Made by a program: the position numbers and the translations under genes. 9,220 bases of DNA from Cyanobacteria bacterium OH_PDB_112 (lineage in GTDB: Bacteria; Cyanobacteriota; Vampirovibrionia; Gastranaerophilales; CAJFVJ01), in the NCBI GenBank assembly GCA_023457295.1, contig JAEWLZ010000072.1:1-9220 (forward strand). Direction: 5' to 3'. The notes beneath the pieces were generated by a model, which was not told the DNA's origin, made no database searches, and saw nothing but the letters and a program-made list of their open reading frames with translations. Shown here in pieces: positions 1-6,248 of the stretch; the first letter of the stretch is position 1; each line of letters begins with the position of its first letter.

Positions 1-2
1 TC

Positions 3-743
3 CCTTTAAGAAGACTTCAATCTGTTCCCGATAAAATTAATAATGGCGAAAATGTAGCTGCTGCAACCGCTTTAGGACTTGCGTTTATGACTTTGCCCGA
101 GGATTTGCGCGATGTTAGAGCGGGTTACAGACAAGCAAAAGCTTTCGTGACAGGACAAAAATACACTGCCCCCTATGTTACAAAAGAATTTCAGCACGAT
201 TTTTCGTGGTTGAAAGGCACTTTCTTCCAGAGTCTTTTTAATAAAGTAAAAAGTGAAAAAGGTATTGAAAATGTCAGAAAATTATACAAAGCTGACAAGT
301 CTTTGTATAATACGCCTTTCGGAAAATTGATTAAAAAAGCTTTAAATATATCTGACGGCAAAAGTAAATTATCCGAAGTGAAGGATATATTTGGTGAAAA
401 GATGTTTGTAAGAGAAATAAAAGCCCCAAATCTTTTGGCAGAACTTACAGGCAGAACAATGAAAAGAATCACTATCTTTGGAGTTGCCGCACTAGCACTT
501 TTGGAACTTCCAAAACTATTCAAAGCAACAGGAGAAGGTAACAATTTCTTTGAGCAAGCGGGAAATACCGCAAAACAAACCGTAAAATCAGGAATCAATG
601 TAGCATCAATAGCGGCGGGCATAGGCTATTGCGGTGCAATCGGCGCAAAACATGGCGGAGCTTTTGGCTCACTTCTCGGAATGAGTATAGGTGCTGTTGT
701 GGGAGCTACCGCTTCAAATAAAATGCAGGGCTTTATTTCTTAG
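3..743 (+). CDS. Hypothetical membrane-associated protein with Gly/Ala-rich C-terminus (5' end outside window)
   Basis: The frame is open from the left edge. An ATG at 87 is internal, because the codons before it continue as protein-like sequence (…NVAAATALGLAF, then MTLPEDLRDV), so the true start lies upstream. About 246 residues are visible, ending at TAG 741-743. The visible part begins with a short helical stretch followed by the LPEDLRD segment. A charged, lysine-rich middle follows. Then comes one hydrophobic segment (about visible residues 155-174, ITIFGVAALALLELPKLF). After it is a Gly/Ala-rich, weakly hydrophobic stretch (about 197-236) with repeated small-residue spacing like glycine-zipper helices, which favour close helix packing in membranes. 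I do not recognise a named family. From memory, the LPEDLRD region resembles proteins common in Gastranaerophilales genomes, which I cannot verify here. The gene converges with the small gene on the other strand and overlaps its 3' end by 11 bp; no terminator is visible between them. Function unknown. Confidence 0.8.
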   Translation, partial: PLRRLQSVPDKINNGENVAAATALGLAFMTLPEDLRDVRAGYRQAKAFVTGQKYTAPYVTKEFQHDFSWLKGTFFQSLFNKVKSEKGIENVRKLYKADKSLYNTPFGKLIKKALNISDGKSKLSEVKDIFGEKMFVREIKAPNLLAELTGRTMKRITIFGVAALALLELPKLFKATGEGNNFFEQAGNTAKQTVKSGINVASIAAGIGYCGAIGAKHGGAFGSLLGMSIGAVVGATASNKMQGFIS

Positions 744-999
744 GGTTATGTTTATAGAATATTCTTGCAATATGTTGAACCCACTCATTATCAGGATTGT
801 CTTGTACTAATTTTTCTATTTGTTTATCAGCACCGTCTATTGCTTTAATATGTTTTGCTCCTATAAAAAATTGAACATCATTTAATGTCACGTCACAACC
901 TTCAACAACACCTTTCAATTCATCAGCCTCAAACTTTCTCTGAAAATTCGGTTGATTTTGGCGTACTTGTGGAGTGTATGGTCTTATCGCTGTTATCAT
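733..999 (-). CDS. Small hypothetical protein (88 aa)
   Basis: This complete 88-residue ORF starts at ATG (997-999 on the plus strand) and stops at TAA (733-735). Upstream of the ATG the minus strand reads GAAAGGAACACACC, so an AAAGGA ribosome-binding site lies about 8 nt before the start, which supports this start. The N-terminus is a basic, proline- and glutamine-rich stretch (ITAIRPYTPQVRQNQPNFQ) without hydrophobic character, so there is no signal peptide. The rest looks like a small soluble alpha/beta domain containing a GAKHIKAIDGADKQIEKL segment and a basic tail. I do not recognise the family. N-termini ending in an Asn-Phe-Gln motif are, in my recollection, frequent in small Gastranaerophilales proteins (unverified). 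Its 3' end overlaps the convergent gene by 11 bp, and the overlap lies within the C-terminal codons of both. Function unknown; confidence that it is coding comes from the ribosome-binding site, start and protein-like composition. Confidence 0.75.
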   Translation of the reverse strand: MITAIRPYTPQVRQNQPNFQRKFEADELKGVVEGCDVTLNDVQFFIGAKHIKAIDGADKQIEKLVQDNPDNEWVQHIARIFYKHNPKK

Positions 1000-1032
1000 G
1001 GTGTGTTCCTTTCGGGGACAATTGCGCAGTAA

Positions 1033-1060
1033 ATTATGCCTGATATCAACAAACTCGCAA
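1033..1060 (-). promoter_or_regulatory. Candidate promoter for the small hypothetical gene
   Basis: On the minus strand a TTGCGA -35-like box (plus positions 1055-1060) is separated by 16 nt from a CATAAT -10-like box (1033-1038). These match consensus at 4/6 and 5/6. This would place transcription start near 1026, leaving a leader of about 27 nt before the ATG with its AAAGGA site. An alternative further upstream is a perfect TATAAT on the minus strand (plus 1092-1097), but it lacks a good -35 box. Confidence 0.4.
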
Positions 1061-1125
1061 TCGTAAAATTCTCATCTTCTGACTTTATTGGATTATAGCT
1101 ATTTTAAAACCCCGCATGAAAATAA

Positions 1126-1154
1126 TTGACATTTTGTAAATATAATTTTACAAA
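1126..1154 (+). promoter_or_regulatory. Consensus -35 box followed by a perfect 8-bp inverted repeat (possible operator)
   Basis: A perfect TTGACA (1126-1131) is followed 17 nt later by TACAAA (1149-1154, 4/6 match to a -10 box). Filling the spacer and ending at the -10 is a perfect inverted repeat: TTTGTAAA (1133-1140), TATAAT (1141-1146), TTTACAAA (1147-1154). The repeat does not extend beyond 8 bp per arm and has no following U-run, so a protein-binding operator is likelier than a terminator. The regulator is unknown. The downstream gene would be ispH, about 150-180 nt away. Confidence 0.4.
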
Positions 1155-1260
1155 TCCTCAAATTCTTTATAAAAATTTTCTTCTAATCGCTCTGTATAAT
1201 AACAAAGCTTTTCAAAACAATCCTTTGCATGCTCTGATTTCTATAAAAATAAAGCCTTGC

Positions 1261-1289
1261 TTGAAAAAAAAATTTCAGCAGTCTATACT
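1261..1289 (+). promoter_or_regulatory. Probable sigma70-type promoter of ispH-rpsA
   Basis: TTGAAA (1261-1266) and TATACT (1284-1289) are separated by exactly 17 nt, and each matches consensus at 5/6. Predicted transcription start is about 1296, right at the 1296-1309 palindrome and just before the first possible start codon of ispH. It is the best-looking promoter in the window. Confidence 0.6.
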
Positions 1290-1295
1290 GACTTA

Positions 1296-1309
1296 GGTCA
1301 ATTTTGACC
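1296..1309. promoter_or_regulatory. Palindrome GGTCAA-TT-TTGACC at the predicted ispH transcription start
   Basis: The two 6-bp arms are perfectly complementary around a 2-bp centre (1296-1301 and 1304-1309). The site lies 7 bp after the TATACT -10 box, a classic position for a repressor operator. It also contains the TTG at 1304 that is the first possible ispH start codon. A chance palindrome cannot be excluded. Confidence 0.35.
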
Positions 1310-2203
1310 AAATTCAAAAAAGGCAGGTATTTTAATCTGAAAAATATAATACAAGCGAAGTCAGCAGGATTTTGTTACGGTGTAAAAAGAGCCGTCGAAT
1401 TATCAAAAGAAGTCAAAAAAAATAATCCCGATAAAAATGTTTATATACTAGGAGAATTGATTCACAATGCTCAAGCTATCGCAATGCTTGAAGAATTGGG
1501 AATTAAGACCGTAAATGAAATTCCGGTAGACCAAAACGGAATTTGTATAATCAGAACGCACGGCGTTTCTCCAAATATCGTAAAAGAAATTCAAAAATCA
1601 GGATGCGAAGTCATAGATGCAACTTGCCCCGATGTTAAAAAAGTTCAGCAAAAAGCAAGCGAACTAAGCAAAAACGGCTATCAGGTAATAATAATAGGCA
1701 AAGCGGAACATCCTGAAGTAATAGGAATAAAAGCGCATGCCGATTCATATGGCAAAATTCCCGCAATAGTAATTTCAAAGCCTGAAGAAGTGGAAAATCT
1801 TAAAGAAAATTTGAAATCCGCGGAAAAAATCGGAATAGTAGTTCAAACCACACAAAAAATCGAACTTTTAAATAAAATTTTAGTTGAAATTACGCCTCTT
1901 TCAAAAGAAATTGTAGTTTTTAACACAATTTGTCCCGCAACAAAAAATCGCCAAAAAGAAGCGGTAAAACTTGCTCAAGACGCCGAACTTATGATTGTGG
2001 CAGGGGGCAGAAACAGTGCAAACACTACTCATCTGGCAGAAATTTTGAGTGAAATAACAAAAACTATTCATATTGAAACAGCAGATGAACTTGAAAATTA
2101 TGACAATTTGTTGAAACAGTGCCAAAATATTGGTATCACAGCAGGCGCTTCAACACCTAAAGAAATTATTGAGCGTATAATATTAGAAATAGGAGAAAAA
2201 TAA
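1304..2203 (+). CDS. ispH: 4-hydroxy-3-methylbut-2-enyl diphosphate reductase (IspH/LytB)
   Basis: IspH is the cytoplasmic [4Fe-4S] enzyme that reduces HMBPP to IPP and DMAPP, the last step of the MEP isoprenoid pathway. Family hallmarks are present (numbering from the TTG start). The three cluster cysteines are C24 in AGFCYGVKRAV, C108 in DATCPDV and C210 in NTICPATKNRQ. The substrate-binding residues are H54, H86 in RTHGVSP, H136-E138 in EHPEV, T182/T183 in QTTQ and GGRNSANT with S238/N240; the C-terminal TAGASTP motif follows. The start is uncertain. The first candidate is TTG 1304, but it would sit only about 8 nt into the predicted transcript. A CTG at 1337, preceded by AGG (1325-1327) with 9-nt spacing, would give MKNIIQAKSAGFC, the usual IspH N-terminus, and 288 residues. 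No ATG or GTG is available. The stop TAA directly abuts the rpsA ATG, so the two are almost certainly cotranscribed. Confidence 0.96.
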   Translation: MTKFKKGRYFNLKNIIQAKSAGFCYGVKRAVELSKEVKKNNPDKNVYILGELIHNAQAIAMLEELGIKTVNEIPVDQNGICIIRTHGVSPNIVKEIQKSGCEVIDATCPDVKKVQQKASELSKNGYQVIIIGKAEHPEVIGIKAHADSYGKIPAIVISKPEEVENLKENLKSAEKIGIVVQTTQKIELLNKILVEITPLSKEIVVFNTICPATKNRQKEAVKLAQDAELMIVAGGRNSANTTHLAEILSEITKTIHIETADELENYDNLLKQCQNIGITAGASTPKEIIERIILEIGEK

Positions 2204-3280
2204 ATGACGCAAACTTTAGAAAAACCGAATACACAATCTGAATTTGAAAAACTTTTTATGCAGTATGATTACAGCTTTAAAGTTGCAGATGTTGTAAAAG
2301 GAACAGTAGTAAAAAGAGAAAATGACCATTTTCTTGTTGATATCGGTTCAAAAACAGAAGCTATCTTGCCTTTCCGTGAACTTTCAAACGTGGATTTTAA
2401 AGATGCTGAAGATGTAGTAAAAGTAAACGATTCTGCTGAATTTTATATCTTGAAAGAAGAAAATGACCAAGGACAGCTTTTTGTATCACTAAAAAGAGTT
2501 GCTTTTGCTCAAAACTGGAACAAACTTGAAGATATCAAAAGAAATAATGAAAATATAACAGCAAAAATCATATCTATCGTTAAAGGCGGTGTAGTTGTAG
2601 AAGTTGCAGGATTAAGAGGCTTTGTACCTTCAAGTCAATTAAGAACAGGACTTCCTCATGACGGTCTTATCAATCAAGAAATAGATGTTAAAGTTCTTGA
2701 AACAGATGCTAAGAAAAATAAACTTATCCTAAGCCAAAGACAAGCTCTTGCAGAGCAAAGAGATCAAATCGTCGGAAACATAATCAAAGATTTGGAAATT
2801 GATCAAGTAGTAGAGGGTGAAGTTGTAAGAATCGCTGATTTCGGTGTATTTATCGACATTAATGGTGTTGATGGGTTACTTCCTATCTCTGAAATTTCAT
2901 GGCAACGTATCAAACATCCTTCCGATGTAATCAAACTTGGCGAACATCTTCAAGTTAAAATTCTTAAAATCGATGAAGAAACAAAACGTATTAGCTTGAG
3001 TTTAAAAAGAATGGGCGAAAATCCATGGATTAAAATTCAAGATGAATTCAGCGAAGGACAAATCATCAAAGGAAGTGTAAACAAAATAACTACCTTCGGC
3101 GCTTTTATCAACATTTTCCCGGGCGTAGAAGCTTTACTTCCTGTTGCTGAAATGTCTGATGAAATCATCAATCCTTTTGAAGTTTTAACCATAGGTGATG
3201 AAGTTGAGGTATTAATTAAAAAATTCACTCCTCAAGAACACCGTATCGGTTTAAGCTTGAAAGACGTAAAGAAAAAATAG
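2204..3280 (+). CDS. rpsA: 30S ribosomal protein S1 (four S1 domains)
   Basis: The protein is 358 residues with four S1 (OB-fold RNA-binding) repeats at about 27-97, 115-180, 200-268 and 284-354. The third and fourth are the most canonical, with GEVVRIADFGVFIDI and GSVNKITTFGAFINI, each followed by a GLLP/ALLP-type strand and a (I)SLSLK ending. S1 binds mRNA at the 30S subunit and helps translation initiation. E. coli S1 has six domains and about 557 residues, cyanobacterial S1 typically has three, and many Firmicutes have four, so the count here is informative but not decisive for lineage. The ATG follows the ispH stop without a gap. Its ribosome-binding site AGGAG (2191-2195) lies inside the last ispH codons, 8 nt from the start, so coupled translation is likely. 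An S1-domain protein that is not the ribosomal S1 is possible, but the repeat number and the ispH linkage favour S1. Confidence 0.92.
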   Translation: MTQTLEKPNTQSEFEKLFMQYDYSFKVADVVKGTVVKRENDHFLVDIGSKTEAILPFRELSNVDFKDAEDVVKVNDSAEFYILKEENDQGQLFVSLKRVAFAQNWNKLEDIKRNNENITAKIISIVKGGVVVEVAGLRGFVPSSQLRTGLPHDGLINQEIDVKVLETDAKKNKLILSQRQALAEQRDQIVGNIIKDLEIDQVVEGEVVRIADFGVFIDINGVDGLLPISEISWQRIKHPSDVIKLGEHLQVKILKIDEETKRISLSLKRMGENPWIKIQDEFSEGQIIKGSVNKITTFGAFINIFPGVEALLPVAEMSDEIINPFEVLTIGDEVEVLIKKFTPQEHRIGLSLKDVKKK

Positions 3281-3297
3281 TTTTTTGATTTTATAAA

Positions 3298-3326
3298 AAA
3301 AGCGGGAGCATAAAGCTTCCGCTTTT
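3298..3326. terminator. Bidirectional intrinsic terminator between rpsA and the kinase gene
   Basis: The arms AAAAGCGGGAGC (3298-3309) and GCTTCCGCTTTT (3315-3326) pair over 12 bp with one G-U wobble around the loop ATAAA. On the plus strand the 3' arm ends in UUUU followed by AGUUUUG. On the minus strand the stem ends in an uninterrupted run of six U, so it should work well for the convergent kinase gene too. It lies between the rpsA stop (3280) and the kinase stop (3347). Confidence 0.85.
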
Positions 3327-3346
3327 AGTTTTGAATAAAATTCCGC

Positions 3347-4453
3347 CTATCCGCAAACAACTTCTTTTTCCAATTCAGAACAAATTTTTGCTTTAGGCAA
3401 TGATACCGTAAAATTGCTGCCTTTTCCTTTTACAGATTGTACCTCTATTTTACCGCCATGCATTGCAATAATTTTTTTTGAAATATAAAGCCCCAAGCCC
3501 GAGCCTACCTGTCTGAATTTTTTTACCGTTTCTTTTTTGTATTCAAAAATGTTCTGTATTTCAGAAGATGAAATTCCAACTCCGTTATCAATAACTGATA
3601 TCTTAACATCAGAATCTTCATCAAAAATTTTGATTTCAATTATCGAATCTTCTTTGGAAAATTTTATTGCATTGGAAATTAAATTAATAATAATTCTTTT
3701 AATTGCAATATAATCGGCAAAAATATCTTCGACTTTACTTTCAAAACATACATTTATACTTTGGTTTTTAGTTTTGAATAAAATCGCAAGCTCTTTAACA
3801 CATTCTGATATTAATTCACTCAAATTAAATCTTACAGGTATAAGTTTGATTTTATTTTGGTCAAGTTTATATTTTGACAATATAGAATCAAGCATAAAAA
3901 ACATATAATTACTTGAATTTAAAATTTCACTTAAAATTTCTGTCTGTGTTTGATTTAATTCTCCAAAATGCCCCTTAAGCAAAAGCTCCATGGCTCGGAT
4001 TTCAGACCTTACAGGCGTTTTGAGATCATGAGTAACTGTTTCTATAAAACAATCTCTTTCATCCTGAAGATTTTTGAGCTTAAGAATATTTTTTATTTTT
4101 GCCTGAAGTTCTTCTATTCGATAAGGTTTTGTAATAAAGTCATAACAACCTAATTCAAGTCCTTTTACTATATCCTTTGTTTCTGCCATAGCACTTAAAA
4201 ATATTACTGGAATATTTTGAGAAAAAGGGTTTTTGGATAATTTTTCCAAAACCTGATACCCATCCATAAAAGGAATCATTACATCCAAAAAAATCAAATC
4301 AAAATATTCTTCTTCCAATATTTTGAACAAGTCGTTAGGATTATACAAAACTTTTGATGACACGTCAATTTGCCCCAAAACTTCGGTAAGAAGTTCAGAA
4401 TTAATAGGGTTATTATCCAATATCAAAGCTCTACTATGCAAACGTTCCCCCAA
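3347..4453 (-). CDS. Soluble receiver-histidine kinase (REC-HisKA-HATPase)
   Basis: This 368-residue protein has a receiver domain (about 8-125) followed by a dimerisation/phosphoacceptor domain and an ATP-binding domain, with no membrane segment. Receiver residues are D13, phosphoacceptor D57 (IFLDVMIP), S87 (FLSA) and K109 (TKPYR); the usual second acidic residue after D13 is N14. Kinase motifs are the H-box THDLKTP with H142, the N-box with N257 and N261 (INLISNAIKFS), the G1 box DNGVG (289-293) and the G2 box GSGLGL (317-322). Its input is therefore probably phosphotransfer from another kinase, not a ligand. The output partner is unknown: no separate response regulator is in the window. 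The only start before an in-frame upstream stop is TTG at 4451-4453, with no clear ribosome-binding site. Further in-frame TTG codons occur at residues 5, 10 and 12, so the start is approximate. It lies 102 nt downstream of the permease genes on the same strand; the gap shows no convincing terminator, so read-through is possible. Confidence 0.9.
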   Translation of the reverse strand: MGERLHSRALILDNNPINSELLTEVLGQIDVSSKVLYNPNDLFKILEEEYFDLIFLDVMIPFMDGYQVLEKLSKNPFSQNIPVIFLSAMAETKDIVKGLELGCYDFITKPYRIEELQAKIKNILKLKNLQDERDCFIETVTHDLKTPVRSEIRAMELLLKGHFGELNQTQTEILSEILNSSNYMFFMLDSILSKYKLDQNKIKLIPVRFNLSELISECVKELAILFKTKNQSINVCFESKVEDIFADYIAIKRIIINLISNAIKFSKEDSIIEIKIFDEDSDVKISVIDNGVGISSSEIQNIFEYKKETVKKFRQVGSGLGLYISKKIIAMHGGKIEVQSVKGKGSNFTVSLPKAKICSELEKEVVCG

Positions 4454-4555
4454 TCTATAAAAAATCGCCCACTATTATTTGCAACTAGCTATACATATAA
4501 TAATGCCGGCTACACTTCTTCGATATTAGACAGTTGGCTAGTTTGGTCGGACAAT

Positions 4556-5383
4556 TTATTCCTTCAAAGCTCCCGACATAAGCCCTTTTATAAAATATTT
4601 TTGACCCACCAAAAATACTGCTATTACTGGGATTACGGCTATCAATGCACAAGCCGTCAGCTCTCCCCATTCTGTAGTCTCTCGAAAACTTCCTTTAAAA
4701 ATTGCCAACCCTACGGGCATGGTTCGCATGCTTTCAGAGTTTGTAATTATTAAAGGCCACATAAAATTGTTCCAGGAGGTTATAAACGTGAAAATTCCAA
4801 GAGTAGCCAAAGCAGGCATTCCTAAAGGCAGTATAATTTTAAAAAAAGTTTGAAAATAATTGCATCCGTCAATCTTTGAAGAATCCTCAAGGCTTTTGGG
4901 CAAACTGCGAAACCACTGCCTCATAAGAAAAACCCCAAAACCTCCGAATAGCCCAGGGAAAATAAGTCCCTGATAAGTATCAATCCATCCGAATTGTTTC
5001 ATAATAAAAAACAAAGGAATAATATTCACCTGCGGAGGAATCATCATCGTAATAAGTAATAAAAAAAACAAAAAATCTCTACCCTTAAAATTCATTCTGG
5101 CAAAAGAATATCCTGCCATAGCCGCAATAAAAACCTGCCCTGTTGTTGTCAAAACAGCAACTAAAACACTATTCATGAAATATCTGAAAACAGGGATTTT
5201 ATGAGCAACAGAAAAATAATTATCAAAAATAAAAGGGTGCGGAAGAAAATCTGTACTGCCTGAAAAAATTTGCGATGAACTCATAAATGAAGTCATAACA
5301 AGCCAAAAAAACGGAAAAAGCATTGATAATGCCCCCAAAATTAAAATTGTATAACTTATTACAACCAAAACTTTTCTATTCAT
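4556..5383 (-). CDS. Carbohydrate ABC transporter permease, MalG/UgpE type
   Basis: This is the inner-membrane subunit of a binding-protein-dependent sugar importer (CUT1 family), which pairs with the adjacent MalF/UgpA-type subunit to form the channel. The 275 residues contain about six hydrophobic spans (near 7-30, 68-92, 104-126, 138-154, 187-205 and 243-262). The cytoplasmic EAA loop that contacts the ATPase reads LEDSSKIDGCN (165-175) and continues to ILPLGMPAL; the EAA triplet itself is EDS here but the invariant Asp-Gly is kept. The motif SWNNFMWPLI (203-212) is typical of MalG/UgpE proteins. The ATG overlaps the end of the upstream permease gene by 8 bp, so the two are translationally linked. 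Substrate cannot be read from the sequence; glycerol-3-phosphate, maltose-like and other sugars are all possible. Confidence 0.93.
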   Translation of the reverse strand: MNRKVLVVISYTILILGALSMLFPFFWLVMTSFMSSSQIFSGSTDFLPHPFIFDNYFSVAHKIPVFRYFMNSVLVAVLTTTGQVFIAAMAGYSFARMNFKGRDFLFFLLLITMMIPPQVNIIPLFFIMKQFGWIDTYQGLIFPGLFGGFGVFLMRQWFRSLPKSLEDSSKIDGCNYFQTFFKIILPLGMPALATLGIFTFITSWNNFMWPLIITNSESMRTMPVGLAIFKGSFRETTEWGELTACALIAVIPVIAVFLVGQKYFIKGLMSGALKE

Positions 5384-6248
5384 TAAACACCCATTTTTTC
5401 CGTAATTTCCACTGAATAAGCGTTAAACCCAGAATTATAAAAAACAAAACATATGCGATAGCCGAAGCCTGACCCGCTCTAAAATATTCAAATGCATTAT
5501 TGTAAAGCCAGTAAACAAGAACATTTGTCGAATTTAAAGGTCCTCCCTGTGTCATAAGATAAATTAAATCAAAAACCTGAAAAGAAGAGATGACCGTTAT
5601 TATCATTACAAAAAATATAGTAGGAGAAAGAATCGGCATGGTGATGTATAAAAAGTTTTTTATCTCCGATGCTCCGTCAATTTTTGAGGCCTCAAAAAGA
5701 TTTTGGTCAATTCCTGATAATCCTGCCAAAAAAAGTACCATATTGTATCCCACAAGCTTCCACACGGAAACTATTATCAAAGCCGCCATTGCAAAATGAG
5801 GATTGTAAAGCCATTCTATTTTCGCACCAAGCAAAAAATGATTCAAAACACCTCTGTAAGGATCAAAAATCCACTCCCAAACAATAGCCGCAACAACCAT
5901 TGGAGTAATAAAAGGCAAAAAATAAATTGTCTTAAAAATTTCCGCACCTTTTATTTTTCTGTCAATAATAACCGCTAAAACAAGAGGGATGATTACGCCC
6001 AAAATACTTACACAAAAAGCATAATAAAAAGTATTTAACAAAATCTGATAAAAAGCAGGATCATAAAAAAGCGCATAATAATTATTAAGCCCAACAAATT
6101 CAGGCGAAGAAAGCATATCCCATTTCAAAAAACTTATAGCAAAAGACGCAAAAACAGGCAAAATAACGAACAAAAAAGTCCCTAAAAATGAAGGCAAAAT
6201 AAACAGCCATGCATTTGTTGATTCTCTATTGATAAAATTCTTAAACAT
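5376..6248 (-). CDS. Carbohydrate ABC transporter permease, MalF/UgpA type
   Basis: This 290-residue inner-membrane protein is the partner permease of a CUT1-type sugar importer. It has six likely membrane spans (about 14-40, 70-95, 106-126, 152-178, 204-226 and 262-281). The EAA loop is well kept: LFEASKIDGASE (184-195), followed by ITMPILSPT. FDLIYLMTQGGP (226-237) is a signature of the UgpA/LacF/MalF group. It lacks the long periplasmic loop and extra N-terminal spans of E. coli MalF, so the UgpA/MsmF-like short form fits better. The ATG at 6246-6248 has only a weak CAGGA site about 12 nt upstream. It is the first gene of the minus-strand block, directly downstream of a promoter region shared with the phosphomutase. 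No substrate-binding protein or ATP-binding subunit is adjacent, so these must come from elsewhere. Confidence 0.93.
   Translation of the reverse strand: MFKNFINRESTNAWLFILPSFLGTFLFVILPVFASFAISFLKWDMLSSPEFVGLNNYYALFYDPAFYQILLNTFYYAFCVSILGVIIPLVLAVIIDRKIKGAEIFKTIYFLPFITPMVVAAIVWEWIFDPYRGVLNHFLLGAKIEWLYNPHFAMAALIIVSVWKLVGYNMVLFLAGLSGIDQNLFEASKIDGASEIKNFLYITMPILSPTIFFVMIITVISSFQVFDLIYLMTQGGPLNSTNVLVYWLYNNAFEYFRAGQASAIAYVLFFIILGLTLIQWKLRKKWVFNE

Larger units (their letters stand above)
1000..1303. other. Non-coding promoter-bearing spacer between the divergent small gene and ispH
   Basis: This stretch of about 300 bases has no convincing ORF on either strand and no tRNA-like cloverleaf. It separates two genes transcribed away from each other. 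It contains candidate promoters for both directions, a perfect inverted repeat at 1133-1154 and a second palindrome at 1296-1309. The remainder (about 1155-1260) is AT-rich and shows nothing I can assign. Confidence 0.6.

Noticed and set aside
191..622. Minus-strand open frame of 143 codons
   Set aside because: It is fully antisense to the better supported left-edge gene, and its hydrophobic composition mirrors that gene's codons.
1000..1303. tRNA, riboswitch or CRISPR element in the longest spacer
   Set aside because: There is no cloverleaf, no recognisable riboswitch core and no direct repeats; only promoter-like boxes and short palindromes are seen.
1304..3280. A single fused IspH-S1 protein
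   Set aside because: An in-frame TAA at 2201-2203 separates the two, and the second has its own AGGAG site and ATG.
4483..4543. Inverted repeat AACTAGC / GCTAGTT in the spacer between permease and kinase
   Set aside because: The arms are only 7 bp with a 47-nt loop and no U-run, so it is probably chance and not a terminator.
4370..4753. Plus-strand open frame of 127 codons across the kinase start and permease end
   Set aside because: It lies antisense to two well-supported genes and the spacer between them, has Ser/Tyr/Cys-rich shadow-like composition and no recognisable motif.
5590..5978. Three overlapping plus-strand open frames inside the first permease gene
   Set aside because: They are antisense to conserved transmembrane and EAA-loop codons of the permease, with no protein-like features.
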